Assembly: GCA_963808455.1 (NCBI GenBank)
Contig: CAWEHT010000346.1
Location: 1-27,205, forward strand
DNA: 27,205 bases
DNA from: CAWEHT01 sp963808455
Lineage (GTDB): Bacteria; Chloroflexota; Anaerolineae; CG2-30-64-16
Direction: 5' to 3'
Of the stretch, positions 16,435 to 24,428 are shown piece by piece (positions within the stretch are counted from its first letter, which is position 1; every line of letters starts with the position of its first letter). Made by a program: the position numbers and the translations under genes. The notes below the pieces were generated by a model. That model saw only the letters and a list, made by a program, of their open reading frames with translations. It did no database searches and was not told where the DNA came from.

Positions 16435-16884
16435 ATGACCACCGCAAAGAAGACGCCCGTGGCGATCGCTGGTTTCATGGTGGTGTTGGGGGTGGGTATC
16501 GTCGTTGCGTTCGCCGTTCCCCTGGCACGAGCCGCGGCGACCTCGGCGGCAAATGCGGTGGTCCCTGCTGCCTCGTCCACTTCCGCCACTGCGGTCCTGC
16601 CGGAGGGTGGGCCGCCCAGGCCGCCCGCCATTGGCCTGGGCACCGATGTGGACAGCTACCTCGCCCGGGCCCTGGGCATCACGGTCGATCAGCTGAGGGC
16701 CGCCCGGGCGAAAGCGCGCCAGGAAGCCCTGCGGCAGGCCGTCAGCGACGGCGCCATCACCCAGGCGCAGGCCGATGACAGCTTGAAGCAGGGCAACGTA
16801 CCGGACACCCTGGAGGTCGGTTCCGGCATGACGACGGGCCTGGGGCCATTCACCGCTGGCCCCGGCGCGCCGCCGGCGCCGTGA
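16435..16884 (+). CDS. small secreted or membrane-anchored protein of unknown function
   Basis: The 149-residue protein has a basic start (MTTAKKTPVA) and a hydrophobic segment (about 9-32, VAIAGFMVVLGVGIVVAFAVPLA) ending near ARAAAT, a plausible signal peptide. An Ala/Ser/Pro-rich linker precedes a helical part, DSYLARALGITVDQLRAARAKARQEALRQAVSDGAITQAQADDSL (about 71-117). This helical 'ALGIT...L..A...G.IT..QAD' pattern recurs in secreted proteins of Gram-positive and Chloroflexota bacteria, but its function is not known. The tail is Gly/Pro-rich. GAGG lies about 10 bases before the start. Codon use matches the neighbours. Confidence 0.75.
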   Translation: MTTAKKTPVAIAGFMVVLGVGIVVAFAVPLARAAATSAANAVVPAASSTSATAVLPEGGPPRPPAIGLGTDVDSYLARALGITVDQLRAARAKARQEALRQAVSDGAITQAQADDSLKQGNVPDTLEVGSGMTTGLGPFTAGPGAPPAP

Positions 16885-17268
16885 AGCAGGCCGGCTCTTG
16901 CGCTGGGGCGAGGGCCGGCCTGGCCAGATCCGCCGCAGATCAGGGCCTCTGGACGTGCTCCAGAGGCCCCTTGGATTGCCTGCAACGGCGCGGGCGTCTG
17001 GTGGCGAGCGCGCCCCCAGGGCCAAGCCATGTTGCAGCCGGCCCCCAGCGTGGCAACTGCAATGGGGGCAGTGCGCGCTGTTGGGAGAAGCTGCCCTCTC
17101 AGGATAGACAGGACGTGCTCCTTAGTCCGGTCCTGTCCATCCCGTTGTATCCTGTCCATCCTGTTGGAATCCGCGCCCAAGGACGCGCCAACTGGGCCAG
17201 GTGGACGCAACTCGGGCTGCTGGCCTGGCGTAGTGCCGCAACATGATTTCGCCCTGGCGCGCGCCCTC
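16885..17268. other. intergenic region with short repeats
   Basis: No gene is supported here. The notable part is 17100-17163: AGGATAGACAGGA followed by two direct copies of TCCTGTCCATCC (17131-17142 and 17150-17161), so the first unit can pair with either later copy. An earlier GGCCTCTGGACGTGCTCC / CCAGAGGCCC pair (about 16944-16970) forms another stem, possibly the terminator of the gene ending at 16884. Confidence 0.5.
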
Positions 17269-17308
17269 TTGGCCTCCACGCAGATGCGTGTTACACTGCC
17301 CTGCGTGG
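17269..17308 (+). promoter_or_regulatory. vapBC promoter with operator-like inverted repeat
   Basis: TTGGCC (17269-17274), 17 bp, and TACACT (17292-17297) form a plausible promoter. The perfect 8-bp inverted repeat CCACGCAG (17276-17283) / CTGCGTGG (17301-17308) straddles the -10. Antitoxins of this class repress their own operon by binding such palindromes. The right arm runs into the GGAGG ribosome site of the antitoxin, so the RNA hairpin could also mask translation. Confidence 0.6.
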
Positions 17309-17318
17309 AGGTGTCGAA

Positions 17319-17561
17319 ATGGAGAATCAGAATGTCACGTTGAGCTTGCCCAAGGCCCTGCTCCGCAAGGCTAAGCTGATGGCCCTGCATCGCGAGACCT
17401 CGCTTTCGGGGCTGATGGCGCAGTTGCTCGCCGAGGCAGTGGCCAACGACGACGAGTACGCCCGGGCAAGCAGGCTACATCGTTCATGGCTCGAGCGGGG
17501 TGTGGACCTCGGAACGAACGGGGTCATCGGCTGGACGCGGGACGAGCTCCATGAGCGGTAG
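17319..17561 (+). CDS. VapB-like antitoxin
   Basis: The 80-residue protein begins MENQNVTLSLPKALLRKAKLMALHRETSLSGLMAQLLAEAV, a ribbon-helix-helix (CopG/MetJ-like) DNA-binding fold in which the NVTLSLP strand contacts DNA. The C-terminal part (YARASRLHRSWLERGVDLG) is the expected toxin-binding tail. Its last 11 bases overlap the following PIN-domain gene, indicating translational coupling. GGAGG lies 7 bases before the ATG. Confidence 0.85.
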   Translation: MENQNVTLSLPKALLRKAKLMALHRETSLSGLMAQLLAEAVANDDEYARASRLHRSWLERGVDLGTNGVIGWTRDELHER

Positions 17562-17985
17562 CCCTCAGCCCGAGTTTGTCAACACCAACATCCTTGTCTA
17601 TGCTCATGACCCCTCGACCGGCGCCAAGCACAAACGCGCGAAGCAACTGCTGCTCGATCTGTGGGAGGCTGAAAGGGGCGCCTTGAGCTTGCAGGTCTTG
17701 CAGGAATTCTACGTTACCGTCACGCGCAAGGTGCCCAGGCCGTTGGACCCAGAGAGCGCCGCTGAGATCGTCGCTGCTCTATCTGTCTGGCGCGTGCATG
17801 CGCCGGGGGTGAAGGATCTCCTCAGCGCCATAGCCGTGCAAAGGCGCTATCAGCTATCGTTCTGGGACGCGATGGTTATCCAGAGCGCTGCGTTGTTGAG
17901 GTGCGGCACGATCTGGTCAGAGGACCTGAATCCCGGCCAGGTCTATGAAGGGGCACGCTGCAGGAACCCATTTGTGCCGGCTTGA
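17551..17985 (+). CDS. PIN-domain toxin, VapC-like
   Basis: The 144-residue PIN-domain protein is a predicted ribonuclease toxin inhibited by the preceding antitoxin. It shows the strand FVNTNILVYAHD, a middle acidic region around LSLQVLQEFYVTVTRK (conserved Glu) and the C-terminal LSFWDAMVIQSAALLRCGTIWSEDLNPGQ with the W-D-A and S-E-D-L motifs. In most PIN toxins the first motif is VDTN, with a metal-binding Asp; here it is VNTN, which may weaken catalysis. The start was placed at 17551 (MSGSPQ), overlapping the antitoxin end, because the longer in-frame start lies deep within the antitoxin. Confidence 0.88.
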   Translation: MSGSPQPEFVNTNILVYAHDPSTGAKHKRAKQLLLDLWEAERGALSLQVLQEFYVTVTRKVPRPLDPESAAEIVAALSVWRVHAPGVKDLLSAIAVQRRYQLSFWDAMVIQSAALLRCGTIWSEDLNPGQVYEGARCRNPFVPA

Positions 17986-18021
17986 GCTGTTCCGCAGATC
18001 TCAGTGGGGAGGGGTCGCTCT

Positions 18022-18708
18022 GTGGGGAAATTGGTCCTGGTGGTGGACGACAAAGCGAACGTGCGCACATTAGTGCAGGACTACCTGGCGGAAGAAGGCT
18101 TCCAGGTCGCGACGGCCGCCAACGGGCGCGAGGCACTCTTCGTCGCCCGGCACGTCAAGCCCGACCTGATCCTGTTGGACATCATGATGCCCGAGATAAC
18201 GGGCTTTGAGTTTCTGCGCACCTATCGCAAGGAACGCAACACGCCGGTGATCCTTCTCACAGCGCGCCTGGACGAGTCGGACAAAGTGTTGGGGCTGGAA
18301 TTGGGAGCCGACGATTATATCACGAAGCCCTTCGGCATGCGCGAGTTGGTCGCCCACGTGCGGGCAGTCTTGCGACGATCCGGGCAGGATGCGCGCCCGC
18401 AGGACGTTTTGCGTGTAGCCGACGTCATGTTGGACAGGGCCAGCCACCAGGTCGAGGTGGCCGGACACATGGCCAGGCTCACGCCCTCTGAGTTCGATCT
18501 TCTGGCGGCCTTGATGGCTGCGCCGGGGCGCGTCTACAGCCGTGCGGCGCTGTTGGAGCAGTTGCAAGGGCCGGGCGGCGAGGCCATCGAGCGCACCATC
18601 GACGTCCACATCCGCAACTTGCGCACGAAGATCGAGCCCGATCCCGCCGACCCGCGCTACGTCGAAACCGTCTTCGGCCTGGGCTACCGCTTTTGCCCTG
18701 ACACGTAG
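18022..18708 (+). CDS. OmpR/PhoB-family response regulator
   Basis: The 228-residue protein has an N-terminal receiver domain (about 1-118): LVLVVDD with the acidic pocket, LILLDIMMPEITGFEFL with the phospho-acceptor Asp, LTARLDESDKVLGLELGADDYITKPF with the conserved Thr and Lys. A C-terminal winged helix of the OmpR/PhoB type follows (about 130-225), with LTPSEFDLLAALMAAPGRVYSRAALLEQL, ERTIDVHIRNLRTKIEPDP and VETVFGLGYRF. The GTG start at 18022 follows GGGGAGGGG by 7 bases. The histidine kinase gene begins 59 bases downstream, so the pair is one operon. Pho-box-like repeats after the kinase are a candidate target. Confidence 0.95.
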   Translation: MGKLVLVVDDKANVRTLVQDYLAEEGFQVATAANGREALFVARHVKPDLILLDIMMPEITGFEFLRTYRKERNTPVILLTARLDESDKVLGLELGADDYITKPFGMRELVAHVRAVLRRSGQDARPQDVLRVADVMLDRASHQVEVAGHMARLTPSEFDLLAALMAAPGRVYSRAALLEQLQGPGGEAIERTIDVHIRNLRTKIEPDPADPRYVETVFGLGYRFCPDT

Positions 18709-18767
18709 AAGAACCGTGGCCGGGCGTGCCGCCGCCACTGGCCTGACAGGGCATTCAGGAGCCAGCC

Positions 18768-20462
18768 ATGCGTTCGTTGGTGCTGAAGCTCACATTTTGC
18801 TTCTTGATTGTCAGCCTCACGGGAGCGGCGCTCTCGGCCACGTTACGCGGGTGATCACCTCCCTCGAATACAGCCGGCTGGTCTCAGACCAGTTCGAGTC
18901 GCAGTTCGCCGCAGCCGCCGCCGCCTATTACTCGGAGCACGGCTCCTGGAGCGGCGTGCCGGACGGCGTCGCGCTCCTCCAGTCGCAGCAGCCCGGCGGG
19001 ATGCCCATCTCCAGTGGGGCCATCACCGACACCGAGGCCGGCGGACTGCCCCCCTTCGGCGCGGCGGCCCAGGCGCCGAACCCCGGACCTGGTGGCATGG
19101 CCAGGCTCAACGCCCCGGCCAACCAGACCTCCGGCCCTGGCGCGTCGCAGGGAGCGGGGCCGGCAGCGAATGGACCGCTGAAGCCGCTCGCTTCCTCGGC
19201 GGCGGGGCAGAGCACCTCCACATCCAGTTGGATGAGCTTGGCGCAGCTGGTCGGCGTGATGAATGACCTGAGGCCCGCTTCTGACCGGCCCCAGTCGGCC
19301 GGCCCCTCCCCGGCCGAGCCTGCGCCACCTCCGGTAGGCGCCTTTCCTTTCGTGCTCGTGGACGCCGAGGGCCGCGTGGTGGTGCCGGCAGGGGCCTATG
19401 TGGCCGGCGAGCTGGTGGCGGCAGGAACCCTGGCAGACAGGGGTCTGCCGGTGGACCTCAGCGGCCGGCAGGTGGCGACCGTGCTGCCAACCGGGGACGC
19501 GCTGGCTTTGGACGCGAACGGCCAGCGCTATCTCCAGCGCACCAACCAGGCCCTCATCTTCGGCGGACTGGGGGCAACCGCCGTAGCGCTCGCCATGGGC
19601 GCCGTTCCTGGCCAGCACCCTCACACGCCCCTTGCGCGAGCTCACGGTTGGCACCCTGGCCCTCGCCGGCGGCCAGCTCGGCCATCAGGTGCCCGTCCGC
19701 TCGCGAGACGAGCTGGGCAAGCTGGCGGCCTCTTTCAACAAGATGAGCTGCGACCTGGCGCGTGCTAACGACCAGCGCCGGCAGATGACCGCCGACATCG
19801 CGCACGAGCTGCGCACTCCGCTGACCGTCATCACCGGTTACATCGAGGCGCTGCGCGACGGGGTGCTGAAGCCTACCAGCGCGCGTTTCGATGCCATGTA
19901 TAACGAAGCTCAGCACCTTAGGCGCCTCGTCGAGGATCTGCGCACGCTTTCGCTGGCGGACGCCGGCGAATTAGCGCTCGTCAAGCAACCGACCGGCGTC
20001 GCCGGGCTCCTGGACAGGCTGTCGGGAGCATTTGCCCACCAGGCTGAGCGGCAGGGCATCGCACTGCACGTTGCAATCGAGGAGAGCCTGCCGCCCGTGC
20101 AGGTCGATCTGGAGCGCGTGCTCCAGGTGCTGGAGAACCTGCTGGGCAACACGCTATGCCACACGCCTGAGGGGGGCGAAATCATGGTGTCGGCGTCCGC
20201 GGCGGGCGGGCCGGCCGGGAACCGCGGTGGTGTGAAGCTGGCCGTCCGGGACAGCGGCGATGGCATCGGCCCCGACGTGCTCCCACGCGTCTTCGACCGC
20301 TTCTACCGCGGCGACCCCTCGCGGAGCCAGGAAAGCGGCGGGTCGGGCCTCGGCCTGGCCATCGCCAAGGCTATCGTCGAGGCTCACGGCGGCGAGATCA
20401 CGGCCTCGAGCGCCGGCCTCGGGCAGGGCAGCACATTCGCCGTGTGGTTGCCCGAGATATGA
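18768..20462 (+). pseudogene. sensor histidine kinase, frameshifted
   Basis: It starts MRSLVLKLTFCFLIVSLTGAALS, a first membrane helix, behind AGGAG. The frame breaks near 18844-18849 and continues VITSLEYSRLVSDQFESQFAAAAAAYY, giving an outer domain of about 230 residues rich in Gly, Pro, Ala and Ser. A second helix (ALIFGGLGATAVALAMGA) ends at another break near 19600. After it come a HAMP-like region (LTRPLRELTVGTLALAGGQL), the H-box DIAHELRTPLTVITGYIEAL, N-box LENLLGNTLCHTPEGG, DSGDGIGP and GSGLGLAIAKAIVEAHGG. All catalytic boxes are conserved, so the kinase was functional until recently, or the indels are technical. Joined length is about 565 residues. It partners the upstream regulator. 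Confidence 0.85.
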
Positions 20463-20502
20463 GGCAGGGGGAAAGTGCCTTGCACTTCCTTTCCCGGCCC
20501 GG

Positions 20503-20566
20503 TTTAACGCCCTTTTAATGTCCTGGTAACATCAAATTAACCAATAAACAAACCCTTTGGTATAGA
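20503..20566 (+). promoter_or_regulatory. Pho-box-like direct repeats and promoter
   Basis: TTTAAC (20503), TTTAAT (20514), GGTAAC (20525) and ATTAAC (20536) recur with exactly 11-bp spacing, the geometry bound by PhoB/PhoP-type OmpR-family regulators. TATAGA (20561-20566) is a fair -10 about 20 bp after the last repeat, so the repeats overlap the -35 region, as in activated Pho promoters. The element lies in an AT-rich island 40 bp after the kinase stop. It should drive the leader and lipoprotein gene to the right. Which regulator binds is inference; the adjacent response regulator is the obvious candidate. Confidence 0.6.
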
Positions 20567-20623
20567 CTGCGCTTGTGAGTGGCGATAGGGAGGCAAGCAG
20601 CGGACAGCCTCCCTCCCACGAGC

Positions 20624-20882
20624 GAACGCCGGGTTTGTGGGGGGCCCCGGCGTTCGACGGGGGGATGCGGGACCGGGTAGACTTTCTCCTTACACGCTGA
20701 ACGCCGGGTGGTGGGGGCCCGGCGTTCAGCGAACTGGTAGGCAGAGGAGCCAGCCATGTGGCTCTTTCTCCTTGAGTGAACGCCAGGCCATGGCGCCTGG
20801 CGTTCCAAGGGGAGCATTCGCAGGGGTCATCCATACCTTCCTCCTTCTTTGCGAACGCCGGGCTTGTGGGGGCCCGGCGTTC
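20624..20882. repeat. array of four regularly spaced hairpins
   Basis: Stem-loops with arms GAACGCC...GGCGTTC occur at 20624-20655, 20699-20727, 20778-20805 and 20853-20882, with starts 75-79 bp apart. Stem positions covary: three copies have GCCGGG/CCCGGC and the third has GCCAGG/CCTGGC. Copies 2-4 are preceded by a pyrimidine tract such as CTTTCTCCTT; copy 1 has CTCCCTCCC. The spacers between are unrelated. In a transcript from the promoter at 20561 the array would form the 5' leader of the lipoprotein gene at 21027. Confidence 0.75.
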
Positions 20883-21026
20883 GGCGCGTTAAACGGACAA
20901 GGCGTCGCGGCACGACGACGCGGAACCCCGATGCCTATCCTGGCGTCTATCCTGGTAAGCCCAGCACGGGCCGAGGGGCCCGGTCATTTTCTAGCCGTCA
21001 GATTACCATCAGAAGGAAAGGTGAAC

Positions 21027-21875
21027 ATGTCTGCGCTTCGTTACCTTCAGTCGTGCCGCAAGGGCCTGATCGCCTTGCTCCTGGTCGCCGGCCTGGTACT
21101 GAGCGGATGCGCCGGCGTCACGCCGATGGTGGCAGCGGCCCCGGTCCGGCAAGAGTCGACCCCCACCGCCGCCCCTAACCTCCCGACGCCGGCCGGTTCT
21201 TCCGGGGTCGCCTCGGGCGACGCATCCCGCACGATCACCGTCGTGGGCCAGGGCGAGGCCATGGGCAGCCCGGACGTCGCTTACGCCGAGATCGGGGTCC
21301 AGGTCAGGGCATCGACGGTGGCCACGGCTACCCAGCAGGCCGCGGCTCAGATGGACGCCGTCCTGAGCGCACTACAGGCGGCCGGCATCGCCAGCCGCGA
21401 CCTCCAGACCCGCAATTACTCGGTGAGCTACTTGCCCTCGCCTGAGAAGACCGGCTCGGCAGTGGTGACGGTTGCCCCAGGCACGCCGATGGGCGCGGGC
21501 GAATATCAGGTCGAGAACACCGTCCGCGTGACCATCCGCGACCTTTCCGACCTCGGCCCCGTGCTCGACGGGGCCGTCACGGCCGGCGCCAACAATATCT
21601 ACGGCATTTCATTCGGCGTCCAGGACACCAGCGGCCTGGAGGCGCAGGCGCGTGCCAAGGCGATGGCCGACGCGCAGGCCCGCGCCTTAGATCTGGCCAG
21701 GCTCGGCGGCCTGACCCTGGGGGGCATCGTTTCCATCAGCGAGGTGATCGGCAACTCGGGGCGCGTCGCGGCGCCGATGGCAGCTGGTGCGGCCGCCTAC
21801 AACGCCGGCACGCCCATCCAGACTGGCCAGCTGGACTTCACAACGCAGGTCCAGGTCGTCTACGCGATCCAGTAG
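21027..21875 (+). CDS. SIMPL-domain (DUF541) lipoprotein
   Basis: The 282-residue envelope protein has a lipoprotein signal peptide: KGLIALLLVAGLVLSGC, with the lipobox LSGC putting the lipidated Cys near residue 29. A Thr/Pro/Ala-rich linker follows. The SIMPL domain (about 68-280) begins RTITVVGQGEAMGSPDVAYAEIGVQV, contains GIASRDLQTRNYSVSYLP and YQVENTVRVTIRDLSDLGPVLDGAVTAGANNIYGISFGV, and ends AARALDLARLGGLTLGGIVSISE-type sequence. The family is often found in cell envelopes with oxidative or stress roles, but its biochemical function is unsettled. AGAAGGAAAGG precedes the ATG. The Pho-box-like promoter and hairpin leader lie upstream. Confidence 0.93.
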   Translation: MSALRYLQSCRKGLIALLLVAGLVLSGCAGVTPMVAAAPVRQESTPTAAPNLPTPAGSSGVASGDASRTITVVGQGEAMGSPDVAYAEIGVQVRASTVATATQQAAAQMDAVLSALQAAGIASRDLQTRNYSVSYLPSPEKTGSAVVTVAPGTPMGAGEYQVENTVRVTIRDLSDLGPVLDGAVTAGANNIYGISFGVQDTSGLEAQARAKAMADAQARALDLARLGGLTLGGIVSISEVIGNSGRVAAPMAAGAAAYNAGTPIQTGQLDFTTQVQVVYAIQ

Positions 21876-21884
21876 CGGTTTTTT

Positions 21885-22040
21885 CTTCCTGTGGGCCTGG
21901 GAGGCCCCCAGGAAGATGCTATGTAATCAACAGTTTGGGGGCCCGGCGGGCCCCCCAACAAAGATCGGCAAGATAGACGGGTTGGGGGCCGGCTCGGCCC
22001 CCAACAGGTAAAGCAAGTAAGGCCCCCCAGCGTGGGGGCC
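21885..22040. terminator. cluster of G-rich hairpins between convergent genes
   Basis: Four stems occur in a row: CTTCCTGtGGGCCT with AGGCCCcCAGGAAG (21885-21915); GTTTGGGGGCCC with GGGCCCCCCAAC (21933-21959); GTTGGGGGCCG with CGGCCCCCAAC (21981-22005), perfect; and GGCCCCC with GGGGGCC (22021-22040), which reaches the stop of the DUF1015 gene. A T-run precedes the first stem. Position between converging genes fits bidirectional termination, though none has a classic U-tail. Confidence 0.6.
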
Positions 22041-23490
22041 TACGCGATACGCCTCGCTTCGAAGTAGAAGCGCTTCTCTCGCGCCTCACCCATTGAGAAG
22101 GTTTTGCGCGGCAGAGCACCATCCACGATCACCGTCTTGAAGAAATCGCTCTTGGCGATCGCCGGCAGGTAAAAGCCCAGGTTGCCCGGCTGCGAGCCCA
22201 GGCGCACCGTCACGTCCTCACCGTGGACGTAGTCGATCCGCCCGAAGCCGCCGCGCTGGCCCCAGTCGTCCAAAAAGCTTTGAAGCGTGCCGACCGGCAG
22301 GTTGGCCGGCGGATCGGCGATACCGAGCACGCTGAGCCATGCATCGAAACCACACCGATAGCGTGCTCGCAACCGCCCGCCTGCCCGGCGCGCGCCGGCC
22401 CACCCAGGCCATCCGTGCGCGCCTGAGCCTCGACCCAGTCTACCATTTCGCGAACATCTGCACACGGCGCGAACCGGCAGCGACCCGGATAGAACCTCTC
22501 CAGGGCCGCCACGAGGTCTTCCTTGACGTCAAAGGCTACGCGCAGAATGGGCTCGAATTCCAGCCCTTCATCATGGATATTTTCAACTTCCACCAGAGCG
22601 TAGCGGGCAGGGTGCTCCATCCCAACCTGGCCCTTGATCTGCTCCCAGATCGCTTTGGCGGTGGCCAACGAATGGTTGCCGTCGCCCATGGCAAACAACA
22701 GTGGCGACGTGGCAGGTGCAGGCAACGGTGAAGCGGAGGCAGGGCCTGTTCCCGCTTTCCCGCTCGCCAGTCCATAGCGCGCGGCAAAAGCTGCCGGCGC
22801 CGCCAGGCGCGCCAGCGCGGCCAGGGCTTGCTCTTCCAACGCCCGGTCGCCGACCGAGTAGCCGGTGAGGTGGCCGCTGTCCAGCATCAGGTCGAAGTCG
22901 TAAAGCCGGCTAAGGCTTTGCCGCACCGCGACGAGCGGCTCGATCACGGTACACGCCGGATCGTCGATCAAGACCAGGATGTGCGGCAGCTCCAGCGGCG
23001 CCCCCGAGCGGATACGCACCCGCGGCGGGATGCGCTCCAGGATCGTGCCTTCGGTGGCCCGGATCAGGCTGCTCGCACCCTTGCTATAGTCGTACTGCTC
23101 GAGGTCGAGCGCCAGCAGGATGCCGTGCCGCGTCTTGCCGGCAACCGAACGCTCTACCAGGATCAGCCCTTCGTGCTCGACGAAGAGCCCGCCATCAAGG
23201 TAGTCCTGCATGGCCCGGTGGATGGATTGCACCCGCTGGGCCTCGGCAGGCGTGCCGAGCTCGACTTCGGGCAAGATGAGATGATAGGTCGAGGGGGCCG
23301 CGCCGACCAGGCGGGCAACCTCCTGCCAGTATTCGGGCTCCGACGTGAATTGATCGCAAGCGATCACCGCCCACTTGCTCGGGTCGATCCCCGGCCGTGG
23401 CAGCAGTACTTTCGGGACGATGGCGCCTATCTGAGAAGCCAGCGGGCCCGTGCCCGCGGTCCGCTGGCCGGGCAGCGGAGAGCTATTCAT
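22040..23490 (-). pseudogene. DUF1015-family protein, frameshifted
   Basis: This belongs to a widespread but functionally undefined family (DUF1015, COG4198). The main frame begins MNSSPLPG and shows family blocks KVLLPRPGIDPSKWAVIACDQFTSEPEYW, YHLILPEVELG, LILVERSVAGKTRHGILLALDLEQYDY, LLFAMGDGNHSLATAKAIWE (the DGNHS motif) and VEVENIHDEGLEFEPI. Near 22346-22353 the frame shifts and continues FDAWLSVLGIADPPANLPVGTLQSFLDDW to FEARRIA. Joined length is about 483 residues, near the family norm. It starts 3 bases after the SerA stop in the same operon; DUF1015 genes often accompany serine genes, suggesting a linked role. The break is a single indel. Confidence 0.85.
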
Positions 23491-23493
23491 GAC

Positions 23494-24414
23494 CTAGAAG
23501 CTCTCCCGGTAGAAGCGGTCGAGCAGGTTGACGACCTCATCGCCGATGCGCTCGGTGGCCTCAGCCGTCATGGCCCCCATATGCGGCGAGCCGAGCACCT
23601 GCGGGAGCTGGAACAGCTTGTAGCTGCTGGGCGGCTCGTTTTCCAGCACATCCAGGGCTGCTCCGGCAACCTTGCCCGACAGGATGGCCTGGTACAGGGC
23701 CTCCTCATCGATGACGCCGCCGCGAGCGCAGTCGATCATCCGCACGCCGTCCTTCAGCCTGGCGAAGACCGACGCATCGATCATATGGTGGGTCTCTTCG
23801 CACAGGGGCACGTGCACCGTGATGAAGTCGGACCTCGCGTAGATCTCCTCCAAAGATACCAGCATCATAAAGGGCGCCGGGCCCACCGCGCAGGTATCGA
23901 AGCCGTGGACGACCATGCCCAGCGCGGCTGCGCGCTGGCCCACGGCCATGCCGATGCGACCCAGGCCGACGATGCCCAGGGTCTTGCCCTGCACTTCGCT
24001 GCCGTGGAACTTGCTCTTCTCCCACTTGCCGGCCCGCAGCGACTCGGTCGCCTGCACGATGGGGCGCGCCAGGGCGAAGATATAAGCGATGGCGAGCTCG
24101 GCCACCGAAGAGGTGCTGGCCGCCGGCGTGTTGAGCACTTTGATGCCCTTGGCCTGGCAATAGTTAACGTCGATATTGTCCACGCCGACGCCGCCGCGCA
24201 CCACTACGCGCAGGTTGCTGGCCGCATCCACGACCTCTTTCTTGACCTTGGTGCGGCTGCGCACGACCATCACATGATAGTCGGGCACCACCTTCAGGAG
24301 ATCTTCGGCCGTGATCTTGTCCTGCACGCTCACGTGGTAGCCGTGGCTTTCGAGCGAGCCGACGGCGCAGGCCGAGATCGGATCGCAGATTAAGACGTTC
24401 ATCGTCTTGCCCAT
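23494..24414 (-). CDS. serA: D-3-phosphoglycerate dehydrogenase
   Basis: The 306-residue D-2-hydroxyacid dehydrogenase is predicted to oxidise 3-phosphoglycerate to 3-phosphohydroxypyruvate with NAD, the first step of serine synthesis. It shows RSRTKV, RGGVGVDNIDV, the Rossmann motif GLGRIG (about 150-155), and the catalytic set Arg231 (CARGGVIDE), Glu260 (ENEPP) and His278 (SPHMGA). It is the short form, lacking the C-terminal ACT regulatory domain, so serine feedback is not expected. The aminotransferase gene lies 14 bases upstream and DUF1015 3 bases downstream. A related hydroxypyruvate or glyoxylate reductase activity cannot be excluded, but the neighbours favour SerA. Confidence 0.9.
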   Translation of the reverse strand: MGKTMNVLICDPISACAVGSLESHGYHVSVQDKITAEDLLKVVPDYHVMVVRSRTKVKKEVVDAASNLRVVVRGGVGVDNIDVNYCQAKGIKVLNTPAASTSSVAELAIAYIFALARPIVQATESLRAGKWEKSKFHGSEVQGKTLGIVGLGRIGMAVGQRAAALGMVVHGFDTCAVGPAPFMMLVSLEEIYARSDFITVHVPLCEETHHMIDASVFARLKDGVRMIDCARGGVIDEEALYQAILSGKVAGAALDVLENEPPSSYKLFQLPQVLGSPHMGAMTAEATERIGDEVVNLLDRFYRESF

Positions 24415-24428
24415 GGTTCAACCCCCCG

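Noticed and set aside
20532..20834. A 100-codon minus-strand frame through the hairpin array, with SD-like AAGGAG sites
   Set aside because: Its residues simply translate the repeated stems, there is no family signature, and upstream signals are repeat-derived.
20624..20882. CRISPR array
   Set aside because: The repeats are palindromic stems with loops of varying sequence, only four units, and no cas genes. The regularity fits a hairpin array better.
20637..21026. Longer N-terminal extension of the SIMPL lipoprotein
   Set aside because: The extension translates hairpin repeats, while the ATG at 21027 has a ribosome site and a proper lipoprotein signal peptide.
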